NCBI GenBank assembly: GCA_904502015.1
Contig: CAJGEA010000002.1
Location: forward strand, 1 to 46,020
Reading direction: 5' to 3'
Source of the DNA: an uncultured Clostridia bacterium
Lineage (GTDB): Bacteria > Bacillota > Clostridia > Oscillospirales > CAG-272
Length of the DNA stretch: 46,020 nucleotides
Made by a program: the position numbers and the translations under genes. Under the pieces are notes generated by a model. It ran no database searches, was not told where the DNA came from, and was given only the letters and a program-made list of their open reading frames with translations. Below are positions 33,745 through 43,316 of the stretch, piece by piece (position 1 is the first letter of the stretch; the number at the start of each line of letters is the position of its first letter).

Positions 33745-34920
33745 ATGAAAGAAAGAACACGCAAATATGTCAGATTATCGTTGATCCTATACGTAGCTCT
33801 TTTGTCTGCGGCTGTGATCGCAACGGCGGCATGGTTTATCACCAGCCGAACCGCCTCTATCAAAACGTCCGAGGATATGGTCATTACTGCGGGACAGCAG
33901 TTGGAGATTTCCATGACCGACAGTTCGGCCGGCTGGGGATCTACCGTTGGCGTACCCGTACCCGAGATGGCGATTCCCGACATTACGGGCAACGGTGTGA
34001 ACTTCTATTTCCCGACCACGCTGGATTCCAACGATATGCCCATTATGAGTGACGCATCTACGTTTATGGATGTATCCGATAACCCCGATGGCGAATATTA
34101 CATCGAATATAAGGTGAGCTTCAGAACCGCCGCGCAAACCAAGGTGTATCTTTCCAATCAGTCCTCCATTATTCCCAAGGATCTGGATTCTGCCGATGAT
34201 CTGACGGGAACCGTCAGCAAGGATATCCTGGCCGGCGCGGTGCGCGTGGCTTTCCTTGAGGAAGTGAACGAGGGCGAATACGTAACCCGCGCGATCTGGA
34301 TTCCCAATGACGGCTATCAGATAAGCAAAACGGGCGATGGATATACCTTTGTTAAGGATGGCCATCGCGAGGATAGCTACGGCTATCTTTCGGTTGGTAA
34401 CGATCAAGTGACCTCCCATGCGTGGGGAACCGATGATTTCAGAACAGGCAAGGTGATCGTTGGAACTACCGCGCTGGCATCCTCTGCCAAGACGGATGAA
34501 GACGGTAACCAAATTTCCGCTATGACCAATGGCGGCGCACCTCTGCTCACGTTTGACGGTGGTACAGAGAAGACCGAAAAGACGTTGGTTATTCGTATCT
34601 GGCTGGAGGGAACCGACCGCGAGGCGGTAACCGATCTCGTTGGTGGACAGTTCTCCTACAAGCTTGATTTCATTTCCATCAGTAAAACGGATGGCGACAA
34701 CACTTTGGGTGCTGTGACGTGGTCTGAAACAGAAAATAAGTTGAATGGTGTTGAGGGTAAGAACGTGCTTTACAGCTTCAATGCCATTGATTGGATGCCT
34801 TACAGCAATCAAATCGAGGGCTCTGACGGCTACGATGTCATCTACGTCCGTGAGAAAGAAACGGCCACCAAGATCTGCGGCGCTGTCAATGCGATCCCCC
34901 GTTCGTCGGCCGCTCAATGA
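33745..34920 (+). CDS. TasA/camelysin-like exported protein, paralogue of the preceding one
   Basis: A 391-residue protein. The leader ends IATAAWFITSRTA. It shares AIPDITGNGVNFY and RVAFLEEVNEGEYVTRAIWIP with the preceding product. The family motif is IRIWLEGTDREAVTDLVGG, in which the usual Cys is replaced by Ala. A C-terminal extension of ~90 residues past the motif is unique to this copy (GVEGKNVLYSFNAIDWMPY onward). The ATG at 33745 follows GAAAGGAA with a spacing of ~14 bp. Its stop overlaps an in-frame ATG of the next gene (ATGA). Confidence 0.82.
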   Translation: MKERTRKYVRLSLILYVALLSAAVIATAAWFITSRTASIKTSEDMVITAGQQLEISMTDSSAGWGSTVGVPVPEMAIPDITGNGVNFYFPTTLDSNDMPIMSDASTFMDVSDNPDGEYYIEYKVSFRTAAQTKVYLSNQSSIIPKDLDSADDLTGTVSKDILAGAVRVAFLEEVNEGEYVTRAIWIPNDGYQISKTGDGYTFVKDGHREDSYGYLSVGNDQVTSHAWGTDDFRTGKVIVGTTALASSAKTDEDGNQISAMTNGGAPLLTFDGGTEKTEKTLVIRIWLEGTDREAVTDLVGGQFSYKLDFISISKTDGDNTLGAVTWSETENKLNGVEGKNVLYSFNAIDWMPYSNQIEGSDGYDVIYVREKETATKICGAVNAIPRSSAAQ

Positions 34921-34937
34921 TTTATAGGGAGTACAGA

Positions 34938-35951
34938 ATGGCAAATAGTAAAACCAAACGCCAAAAATGGTTGAGGATCGCGCGTCCCACAATCATGGCC
35001 CTTGTGCTTGTTACGGTGTTGACCTACGTCAGCTATTCGTGGATCAGACGTGAATGGACACCGAACATCTCGCAAGAGGGTATCAAGATCGTTGCGGGTG
35101 ACTCGCTGACCTTCATATTCGAGGACGAAAACGGCAGTAATATTGAGATCGACTCGCAGGGTAAAACTGTCAACGAGTTGCTGGGTATGACCGATTTTAC
35201 TCTGAAATCCGTATCCAACTTCTCGGGAGAGAGCAACGATTTCTTCCGCCTGCAGTATAGCACGAAGGGCGAGAAATACGCGTTGTTCGATCATATTTCA
35301 CGTATCGAGGATGCCGGAATGTTCGTAGACGATGACGTTGCCTACCGCGAGATGGGCAAGGCAAACGGCTACATTGAAATGAAGTTTACGGTACAAGTGC
35401 CTGAAGCGGCCAGCGATTCCGTGATAAAGGGTATCTTTCTTCACGAGGATTCCAGTCTTGCCAACGGCGAGAATACCAATTTGGATGCACTCGGAGGTGT
35501 CAATCCTGTCTTGGCTCTCCGTATGTCCGTTACCGTTCACGAATACTACCCCGAGGGCTATACCGCGCGGGATAAGACCGTGATTTTTGCTGCGGATGAG
35601 CGCCAAGGTGTCCTTCATACAGCCGTGACCAACGAGCTGATGCAGGGTGATAAGTACCTTGCAGATGGTGGTACGATGAACGTATGGGTCGACGGCGTTC
35701 CGACAGACGAAAAAAACTATGAGCTCGTCAAGACGGGCGATAACCTCCTCAAGCTTTCGGAGAGAATGCCCGATTCGAAAACGCCTTTGTTTACGATGAA
35801 GGGCGGAGAATCCAAGCAGATCACGGTTCGTATCTGGCTTGAGGGAGAAGATCCCGATTGCTTGAACGCGATTTCCGGTCAGGAAATTGATCTGATGCTC
35901 AAGTTCTGCGCCAGAACCGTAGAGACCGCCTCGGCGGATGCAACTCCGTAA
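34938..35951 (+). CDS. TasA/camelysin-like exported protein
   Basis: I start this at 34938 (337 residues, MANSKTKRQKW), with AGGGAG 8 bp upstream. An ATG at 34917 that overlaps the previous stop is in frame but lacks a comparable site. A basic N-terminus and hydrophobic segment end TYVSYSWIRREWTPN, where Ile replaces the usual Phe after Trp. The C-terminal motif VRIWLEGEDPDCLNAISGQ is the full family form. The middle shows no other domain I recognise. It sits in the block of four consecutive exported-protein genes between the DUF2357-like gene and the second peptidase. Confidence 0.83.
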   Translation: MANSKTKRQKWLRIARPTIMALVLVTVLTYVSYSWIRREWTPNISQEGIKIVAGDSLTFIFEDENGSNIEIDSQGKTVNELLGMTDFTLKSVSNFSGESNDFFRLQYSTKGEKYALFDHISRIEDAGMFVDDDVAYREMGKANGYIEMKFTVQVPEAASDSVIKGIFLHEDSSLANGENTNLDALGGVNPVLALRMSVTVHEYYPEGYTARDKTVIFAADERQGVLHTAVTNELMQGDKYLADGGTMNVWVDGVPTDEKNYELVKTGDNLLKLSERMPDSKTPLFTMKGGESKQITVRIWLEGEDPDCLNAISGQEIDLMLKFCARTVETASADATP

Positions 35952-35996
35952 GTTATTGATCAACAATTAAAACCAACAGAAAGGAAGGGAAGTGCC

Positions 35997-36602
35997 ATGA
36001 GAAAAAAATTGATGTTGGCCGCTTACTGTATTCTCTTGTGCATAACTGTTACTTTCAGTTGGTTATTTGACATCGTACCGAACCACGTAAGAGAGGTTGT
36101 AATCGACTATGAAAAGAACGGCCTCTTTATTGTAAACGCCAACATGAAGGCTGAGCTGTATATGCAGGAGCTTGAGGGCGGCGAGCCTGTTGCGGTTACC
36201 GATTCTTTCACGTTTGATGCCAGCCGCTTGATTCCCAACGCAGTCATTCCGTTTTACTTGAATATCACCAATACCAGTGCAGCCAACACCTCGTTTATGG
36301 TCACCGTCATTCTGCACGTGGAGGACCCCTCTCTGCTGGATGTGCTGTTTATGGACGTTGTTGTGGCATCGGATGATGCCAACACGGGTAAGCACGTGTA
36401 TAAGAAGCTCAGCGAGGCGGAGCGCATTGGCGGCAGCGACTCCAAGGAATTTTCCCTGACGCTGTATTCCGCACAGAACAAGCTCTTCGTTAAAGGTAAT
36501 TCCACGATAAAGCTGGATAGTTATTTGTATTTTGACCGTAACGCTGATTCGACCTATCAAGGTAAATCACTCGAGATCGTATCGTTTAGATTGGAACAGT
36601 AA
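35997..36602 (+). CDS. Small exported protein with SipW-type leader
   Basis: A 201-residue protein. The leader MRKKLMLAAYCILL... ends VTFSWLFDIVP, again Trp at the cleavage region, with Leu following. The mature domain has an immunoglobulin-like strand pattern (VIPFYLNITNTSAANTSFMVTVILHV) like TasA/camelysin beta domains, but the WLEG motif is absent. AAAGGAAGGGAAG precedes the ATG. Its stop overlaps the start of the second signal peptidase (TAATG). It might be a minor pilin-like or assembly factor; function unknown. Confidence 0.8.
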   Translation: MRKKLMLAAYCILLCITVTFSWLFDIVPNHVREVVIDYEKNGLFIVNANMKAELYMQELEGGEPVAVTDSFTFDASRLIPNAVIPFYLNITNTSAANTSFMVTVILHVEDPSLLDVLFMDVVVASDDANTGKHVYKKLSEAERIGGSDSKEFSLTLYSAQNKLFVKGNSTIKLDSYLYFDRNADSTYQGKSLEIVSFRLEQ

Positions 36603-37177
36603 TGAGCATAAGAAAAGTTTTCGGTAAGATCGGAAGCGTTCTGTCCACTGCATTCATCGTTCTGGAAATCGTGATCATTCTGTTCGTGGTGGCAACCAAG
36701 ATGATGGGAGGCACTCCCGCGCTCTTTGGATACCATATGTACGTGGTGGTCACACCCAGTATGGAGCCAGAGATTCGCGTAGGCGACGTGTTGATTTCCA
36801 AAGAATATAACGGCGAAACTCTCGATGAGGGTGACGTGATTACCTACTTTGGCCGTCAAGGCGAGCTGGCAGGTAAAATGATCACCCACGAGATCATTGA
36901 CATCCAAGGCGAGGGTAAGGAAGAACGCATCATCGCCAAGGGACTGGCCAATGCCGAACCGGATCCCCCCATTACCCGCGATGACATTGCATCGGTGATG
37001 GTATATAAAACCGTTTTGATCGGACTTATATACGCGGTCATCAGCTCTGCGTGGGGCTTTTGGCTGCTGGTTGTTGCACCGCTGGTTGCTATGATCGTTG
37101 CCGAAATTGTTACACTGATCCGAGAAATCAAGAAGGAAGGAGAAAAAACAGATGAAAATGAGCAAGATGAACCGTAA
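36602..37177 (+). CDS. Signal peptidase I, SipW type (second copy)
   Basis: A 191-residue ER/archaeal-type signal peptidase. TM1 is at ~12-33, catalytic Ser53 in TPSMEPEI and His96 in KMITHEIID. The usual GDxN acidic box reads AKGLANAEPDP, so the first Asp is replaced by Leu, although the Asp after Pro remains. Two C-terminal hydrophobic segments (VLIGLIYAVISSAWGFW and LLVVAPLVAMIVAEIV) precede a charged tail. It is translationally coupled on both sides: TAATG with the preceding gene and a 26-bp overlap with the giant LRR gene. It may be dedicated to the giant protein's leader or to the small protein before it. Confidence 0.88.
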   Translation: MSIRKVFGKIGSVLSTAFIVLEIVIILFVVATKMMGGTPALFGYHMYVVVTPSMEPEIRVGDVLISKEYNGETLDEGDVITYFGRQGELAGKMITHEIIDIQGEGKEERIIAKGLANAEPDPPITRDDIASVMVYKTVLIGLIYAVISSAWGFWLLVVAPLVAMIVAEIVTLIREIKKEGEKTDENEQDEP

Positions 37178-40100
37178 AACAGTAGCCATCATTTCTTTGG
37201 CGCTGGTATTTGTCATCACTGTAACGGCTATTTCCTTTGCTTGGTTTCAAAATTACGTAGACGTAAAGGGTACGACCGTGAAAACGGGCCGTATGCTGTA
37301 TAATTTCTATATTTGCGCGAAGGACAGTGAGGGTAACCTTACCTTCATCACGCCCGAAGGGGCTGACACCGAGGAGCTCACGGCCACCTACGTGAGCGAC
37401 AGCTCCAAGGTGCAGGACTCGGTTTCGGTTACCTCCGAGAAGATCGAGATCGCCCCCGATAAGCCCTCCGAGTTTTTCTTTATCATTGAAAAACTGGATG
37501 GCTCTATTGATTTTGACGTCTCCATCGCTTTTGATAACGATGGCTTTGATCCTGCCGTGTATGACTACGTGGGTAGCTACCAATACGGTATGTACGACGA
37601 CTCCAATGCGCTTTGCACGGAGAATGATATTGCCAATTATCTCAGTGGTGCCGTTGTTGGTGAAGGCCAAAATGCGGAGTTGACCAGCTTCGGCAACATC
37701 TGGGACGATCTGCAAAAGGGAAGTGTGAATACCCAAAAGCGATTTGCATGTATCCGCATGCATCTGGATATGCCCCAGAACACGACTCCTCAGGCGGCAG
37801 GACAGACAATCCCGCTCCGCGTTAATCTGTGTACGGCACAGACGGGTGCTCTGCCCGGTGAGGAAGGACGAAATCAGGTTCGCGTAGAAACCGTGGATCA
37901 GCTCGTTGACTTCATGAACGACTACAAGCCCGGCGATGAGATCATTATTACCAAGTCTATTAATTATACGGGCGACCTGCTCTTCACGCGTCCTTGTACC
38001 ATCACCGTGATGCAATCCACCTTGACTGTGTATGGTAATGTCCTCCTTTCCTACATTTATGACGATGCCTATAAGGTGAATACGTCGGCGAACGGACACA
38101 TTCAGGTACTCAAGAACAACGGCGTTGCCGGTAATTTTGAAGTGGATGTTCCCAACTGCTCGCTGGAGCTTGAGGGACTGAACAATATTGCGAACGGTAA
38201 GGCAGACTTGTATGTTGAAGGTAATTTGACGATCAGCGCCTCGCGTGACGAGGGTGTCCGCTTCAATGCATTCCGTGTTTGTGACATAGAAAGCATCGGC
38301 GGTCTCTCTTATAAGGACACGCTCAAGCCCATGACTGTCAACGGCGCGACGCGCATCTATACCACGCACCGCACCGAGTTGGGTAAGATCACGACCACCG
38401 CAAGCTGCCGTAAGATCACCATCGTCAATAACGGCTTCATCGACGGGCTGGATCTGCGCGAAATGAAGCGTGACGGTACGCTGCTTGCCAGCGCCGCAAT
38501 CGACTTCGATAACTACGGTAATCTCCGCGATCCCTTGATCCTTCTGCCGAGCTGGGCCAAGAAGTTTGACGATACCGATACCCAGAGCTATCAGGATAAT
38601 ACCCGTATTATCGCCAACGTTGGCTCGGGCTTTATGCAGGCTGTCAGCGATGGTCAGTCGGTCAGCGATACCAGTCCCAGTGCCTACTTCTTCTCCAATG
38701 GTAGCGGCGGCTCCGACGGTATCCGTGACGATATCATTTATATCCGCAGAACCGATTTCGTTGAGCTGGTGACCGACGGAGATCTCACCAAGATCATCGT
38801 CCATTACGAAGCCCCCAACGAGTACACCCGTCCCGGAGGCGCTCCTGCTGAATTTGCTTCTTCCCTTGGCTCCATTATCGACTTTTACAGTTCGGTTGGC
38901 AAGATTGCTGATAAAACCCAAATTGTGGACATGACGGTCATCTGTTACGGCGATAAGGTGCTGACCGAAGCCGATTACGATTACATCCGTTCCATGACGG
39001 CCATGACCACGATGGATCTTTCGGGTTGTGTCTCGGAGGGAAGAGAAACCCCCAAGGGCGCTTTCCAAAACATGAAGAAGCTCACTCACGTGGATATGCC
39101 CGCGAGCGATACCGTTTGGAATCCCTATATCTTTGACGGAACGAGCGTCGAGGAGATCTGGTTCACAGCGGCTCTTCAGACCCTGAAAAATCCCGTGGAC
39201 GCGAAGGGAAAGGTAACGAGCCAGCAGGTTTTGAAGGGCGTTAAGTATGTCCACACGGGTATCAACGTGCCGGACGGTATGTACGCCAACATCAACTCCT
39301 CGATCTATTTCTTCACGCCCGAAGAGTATGTATTCGAGGCCTATCGCAATCTGGTCCTCGTGCAGTCTACCGGTTTGCCCGCGCTTGGCTTTGCCCGCCA
39401 TATATTCATGGAGGCGGAACGCCACGGCGATTACTTCCTGCGACTGTTCGATGACGGTACGTGCGAAGTCGCAACCTATGACGGCGACCAGTTTATTTTG
39501 GGATCCGAGCAAGCATCCGAGTTTCAATTCAACTTCGATACGATCTACGTAAACGGAACGGTTTATACCATTCGTTCCTATGATTCGTATGCATTCTATA
39601 ACCAGTTGATCGACGAAGTCGATCTCCAAATTGTTTTTGGCGCAAAGCTGGAATACATCGGAGAGTATGCATTTGCGGCTAACACCTTCCAGACAAAGGG
39701 TATCTCCCGCGTTGAGTTCCTTGGTAAGACGCTCTTGGATGATCACGCTTTCTATGATTGCAATCATCTGACGTCGGTCGTTGGTGAAAACGTGACGACC
39801 TTTGAGGGTGGCTATCATTTTGCCAACGCCCCGCTGCTCACGTACGTGTATCTGCCTCGTCTTTCCTTCGTCGATGGCGGCGCCTCGTTCGATGCATGCT
39901 CGTCGCTTCAGGAAATGCATATCGGTGTCATTGAAAGAACGACGGAAAACGAAAACTTCTATACGCCCAGCGATACGTATTTCTTCACGAAGTTCTTTGT
40001 ACACACCGAGTTTGCCTCGGCTGCCGCATTGAATTACCCGAAGGCTCTGGCTGCAAATGATCGAATCCTGTTTGTTCCCAGTCCGTACGATACTCTGTAC

Positions 40101-43100
40101 GACGATTATAACGGTCTGACCTCTATGGGCAATCACAGGCTTGACGAGCTTAAGCTGGCTAAGCAAAACGGCGATACGGCTTCCAAGTCGGATGAAGTGG
40201 CCTATTACTACTGCCTGAACGATGACGGACAAAGCGCAACGCTCGTAGCGTGCGTGCTTTCTTCCATCAATGAGGGAGGAAACGATCATACCACGATCGC
40301 GCAGTTTAAGGATGGCAGCAACGTCTATACGGTAACGGATATTGGCTCTGCGGCGTACCTGTTTACCTCCTTCCAGGGAGTTGATACGCTGTCTGTCAGC
40401 GATGCGGTTACCGGTCTTGGCCGCTATTCCTTCAGCGCGTGCAAGACGAAATTCAGCAAGTACTGCGTCACGTTTGATTTGAACAACGTCGTCCGTACGG
40501 GTGATCATGCTCTGGAATACGTGAGCATGGTCAAGCTGGTTGGCACGAAGCTGGAGGAGATCGGCGCTGATGCGATCCATCATAATACCGAAATGAGAAT
40601 CGCGTACCTGCCCGTTTTGACGACGGCAGCCGTCGGTACAAACGCAGTGTTCGCGGAAAATTCCGAGCTGAGATATACCTATCTCGGTGCCCCTGATTCG
40701 ATCACCTACGATTCGAAAAACTCGCTGAATAAGCAGTATATTCGTTTCTATGACACGGTCAACATTCAGGTAACCAAGGATAATTCCATTCCGAGAACCA
40801 ATGTTTCGACTCTGGTCAACACATATTGCGTAACCCTGTTCAACAACAGAACAACGCTTGCTGCAAAATCTGTTGAGTTTGGCGGAGCGAATTTCTCGAA
40901 CGTTGTATTCTCCGACTGGTACGTTCTCAGAGGAGCAGTGGATAGCGTTGACTACACCATCGAACTCCCCGGTTACGTGTATCTGAAGGACGATACGTTT
41001 GAGGACGGTCTCAAGCTGTTCGCGGTTTCTCCCGACCTGGCGGTGGATTCCAATACCGCGAGCTACGTTACACCGAACGAACTCTATCCTACCGGTAACA
41101 CGCATGAGAACCTGTGGGGCTTTGGTGCGGGACTCACCGGCTATGATGTTGCGCCTACGGCCGCATCGTCGACAGCCGCATACCGTGTCATCCGAATCGG
41201 TAACTATGCGTACAGTACGGTCAAGTTGAGCGCTCAGCACATCGCTGTTGGTTCTCACGTGACGGTGCTGGAAAAGAATGCATTCCGTTTCATGACCACG
41301 ACCACTACGGCAGCGGGTGTTATTCAAGGCGCCTCCTTGGATCTCGCCAACGTTGTTGAGGCGGGTGAGTATGCCGTAAACCAGGCGAAGGTCACTTCGC
41401 TGACGGCGCCTCGTTTGACCACTATTAATCAGGGAACCTTTGCGGGTTGTGCGAATGTAACGTCGCTTCATTTCCCGGCACTTGTGAACGTTCTGAATAA
41501 GGAAGCATTCAGCGGATGCTCGCTTTTGCGTGAGATCACGTTTGGTTCGGGAATCAAGACCTTCTACCAGGAAATGTTTACAAACTGCTCAAAATTGGAA
41601 ACGATCAACATCCTGAATGCTACTCAGGTTGTGACCGTCAATCCGAGCTTGACGAGTAAGTTGAACCCGCCTTCCACCGTTAAGATCCGCGTTCCTGCCG
41701 CGATTCTGAATGCCTACAAGACCAAGTATACCTCCACCTTCGGTGGTGTAGCGCTTAAGAACTTTGAAGCATTCGAGAACGCCTACACCGACGCAAACAA
41801 CACCATCTTCTACTGGCAAGAGGTAAGCGGCTCGGCCTACGTGACCGCAATCGGAGGCACCCTGCCCACGGGTACGGTGACTCTGCCCGCTAACGTGATC
41901 AAGGATGGCACGAGCTACACCGTGATCGCAGTTGGCCCTCTGGCTATGCAGGCGCTCACGGGTGCGACCAAGATCGTCCTGCCCACAGGCATGACAGCTC
42001 TGGGCTTTACCGCAGCTGACGTTCCTGCAACCGTTACGGCGCTGGAGATTGCGGCAGGGAACACCGCGTTCAAGACCGTGGACGGTATCCTCTACGATAA
42101 GGATCAAACCGTGATTCTCGTGTATCCCAAGGGACACACGGCTACGTCGTTCACCCTGCCCTCGACCGTGACCTCCATCGCATCCAATGCGTTCTACGGC
42201 GCGCAGCGACTCGAGACGCTCACCATTCCTCGCTCGGTCAAGATTGCAGATCGCGCGTTCGCATCCACCGTGCATCTCAAAACCATCAACTTCCAGAGCG
42301 CGACCGCATCCGACTTCATCGGTGTTGACATCTTTGCAAATGTCAATGATGCTCTCAAGCTCTACGTGCCCGTCGGTTGCCTGATCGACTATAAGGCACA
42401 CGCATGGTTCGATTATACCATGCAGGATCGGTTTGTCGAAGGTGATTGGGAGGGAACTATTGACCCCTCCCTTGGCGGGGGCGCAGAGGTAGGTGAGTAT
42501 GCAGGAATGGACTTCGTTACACTCTCTGATGGTACGTATGCCGTGAGGGCAAGCGCCAATGCTCAGGATGTAACCTTTGTTAACATCCCTCAAACGTACA
42601 ACGGTAAGGCCGTTACACAGATTTTGGCAGAAGGCTTTAAGGATTTGCCTAATCTTCAGCAAGTTACTCTGCCTGAAGGTCTGTTGACGATCAATGATAA
42701 TGCATTTTACGGTTGTTATTCGTTGCAAAACGTCACCTTGCCGTCCACGCTGACAAGCATTGGTCGATATGCTTTTTACGGTTGCACGGCAATTAGTGAA
42801 GTGACAATCCCTGCGGCTGTCAACTTTATTGGTGAGTATGCATTTTACGACACATCGTTGACAAGTGCTGTGTTTGAAAATACTACGGGATGGAGCATTG
42901 AAGATAGCAGTAAGGCATATGAAGGAACAAGTTACAGTTCAGCTGTGCTCAAAGAGTATTTGAAAGAAAATTTGTCTTTCAAATCCTCCTGGTTTTACAT
43001 TGAAGATGAAGATTACCCGTCAACGCTAGTATTCATGTATGATAGTAAAGTAATATCCTCCTCTGATACGGAGATGAATGCGACAGCCTTGACACAAAAA

Positions 43101-43196
43101 ATGACTATTGTGCTTAGTGAATCTTATGGCATGAGCTTCTATTACCACGAGCTTTATGCCAGTTATTACAAAACCAACTGGATTCGATCTGAATAA
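37152..43196 (+). CDS. Giant surface protein: SipW-type leader fused to BspA-like LRRs, 2014 aa
   Basis: The leader ends ITVTAISFAWFQNYVDV, so it carries the same W-F signal as the TasA-like proteins. Residues ~30-240 resemble a TasA-type beta domain (FFFIIEKLDGSIDFDVSIAF). Residues ~250-600 look like a right-handed beta-helix (ITKSINYTGDLLF, LYVEGNLTISA). From ~620 on there are irregular LRRs, becoming regular BspA-type repeats near the end (LPEGLLTINDNAFYGC, LPSTLTSIGRYAFYGC). The last ~150 residues are non-repetitive. No sortase motif, lipobox or C-terminal TM is seen. The ATG at 37152 follows AAGGAAGGAG, overlapping the peptidase gene by 26 bp. From about 42480 the DNA becomes AT-richer. 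It is likely the fibre-associated adhesin or tip of this locus; a terminator follows at 43317. Confidence 0.88.
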   Translation: MKMSKMNRKTVAIISLALVFVITVTAISFAWFQNYVDVKGTTVKTGRMLYNFYICAKDSEGNLTFITPEGADTEELTATYVSDSSKVQDSVSVTSEKIEIAPDKPSEFFFIIEKLDGSIDFDVSIAFDNDGFDPAVYDYVGSYQYGMYDDSNALCTENDIANYLSGAVVGEGQNAELTSFGNIWDDLQKGSVNTQKRFACIRMHLDMPQNTTPQAAGQTIPLRVNLCTAQTGALPGEEGRNQVRVETVDQLVDFMNDYKPGDEIIITKSINYTGDLLFTRPCTITVMQSTLTVYGNVLLSYIYDDAYKVNTSANGHIQVLKNNGVAGNFEVDVPNCSLELEGLNNIANGKADLYVEGNLTISASRDEGVRFNAFRVCDIESIGGLSYKDTLKPMTVNGATRIYTTHRTELGKITTTASCRKITIVNNGFIDGLDLREMKRDGTLLASAAIDFDNYGNLRDPLILLPSWAKKFDDTDTQSYQDNTRIIANVGSGFMQAVSDGQSVSDTSPSAYFFSNGSGGSDGIRDDIIYIRRTDFVELVTDGDLTKIIVHYEAPNEYTRPGGAPAEFASSLGSIIDFYSSVGKIADKTQIVDMTVICYGDKVLTEADYDYIRSMTAMTTMDLSGCVSEGRETPKGAFQNMKKLTHVDMPASDTVWNPYIFDGTSVEEIWFTAALQTLKNPVDAKGKVTSQQVLKGVKYVHTGINVPDGMYANINSSIYFFTPEEYVFEAYRNLVLVQSTGLPALGFARHIFMEAERHGDYFLRLFDDGTCEVATYDGDQFILGSEQASEFQFNFDTIYVNGTVYTIRSYDSYAFYNQLIDEVDLQIVFGAKLEYIGEYAFAANTFQTKGISRVEFLGKTLLDDHAFYDCNHLTSVVGENVTTFEGGYHFANAPLLTYVYLPRLSFVDGGASFDACSSLQEMHIGVIERTTENENFYTPSDTYFFTKFFVHTEFASAAALNYPKALAANDRILFVPSPYDTLYDDYNGLTSMGNHRLDELKLAKQNGDTASKSDEVAYYYCLNDDGQSATLVACVLSSINEGGNDHTTIAQFKDGSNVYTVTDIGSAAYLFTSFQGVDTLSVSDAVTGLGRYSFSACKTKFSKYCVTFDLNNVVRTGDHALEYVSMVKLVGTKLEEIGADAIHHNTEMRIAYLPVLTTAAVGTNAVFAENSELRYTYLGAPDSITYDSKNSLNKQYIRFYDTVNIQVTKDNSIPRTNVSTLVNTYCVTLFNNRTTLAAKSVEFGGANFSNVVFSDWYVLRGAVDSVDYTIELPGYVYLKDDTFEDGLKLFAVSPDLAVDSNTASYVTPNELYPTGNTHENLWGFGAGLTGYDVAPTAASSTAAYRVIRIGNYAYSTVKLSAQHIAVGSHVTVLEKNAFRFMTTTTTAAGVIQGASLDLANVVEAGEYAVNQAKVTSLTAPRLTTINQGTFAGCANVTSLHFPALVNVLNKEAFSGCSLLREITFGSGIKTFYQEMFTNCSKLETINILNATQVVTVNPSLTSKLNPPSTVKIRVPAAILNAYKTKYTSTFGGVALKNFEAFENAYTDANNTIFYWQEVSGSAYVTAIGGTLPTGTVTLPANVIKDGTSYTVIAVGPLAMQALTGATKIVLPTGMTALGFTAADVPATVTALEIAAGNTAFKTVDGILYDKDQTVILVYPKGHTATSFTLPSTVTSIASNAFYGAQRLETLTIPRSVKIADRAFASTVHLKTINFQSATASDFIGVDIFANVNDALKLYVPVGCLIDYKAHAWFDYTMQDRFVEGDWEGTIDPSLGGGAEVGEYAGMDFVTLSDGTYAVRASANAQDVTFVNIPQTYNGKAVTQILAEGFKDLPNLQQVTLPEGLLTINDNAFYGCYSLQNVTLPSTLTSIGRYAFYGCTAISEVTIPAAVNFIGEYAFYDTSLTSAVFENTTGWSIEDSSKAYEGTSYSSAVLKEYLKENLSFKSSWFYIEDEDYPSTLVFMYDSKVISSSDTEMNATALTQKMTIVLSESYGMSFYYHELYASYYKTNWIRSE

Positions 43197-43316
43197 GCCT
43201 TGATTGTGCATTGAATGAAAGTCAAATACTCACATTCATGTAGAAGCGCACAGAACCGCTTTACTTTGAGGCGAAACTCGGTGAGGTGGCAAACAAAATT
43301 TCCATAATGTAACCCC

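Noticed and set aside
33787..34992. A 401-codon minus-strand frame opposite a TasA-like gene
   Set aside because: No ribosome site or recognisable domain; the plus strand has a leader and the shared motif.
37128..41471. A 1447-codon open frame on the minus strand opposite the giant LRR gene
   Set aside because: It is a mirror of the plus-strand codon bias. It has no ribosome site, its product is low-complexity with no domain, and the plus-strand protein has a leader, repeats and operon context.
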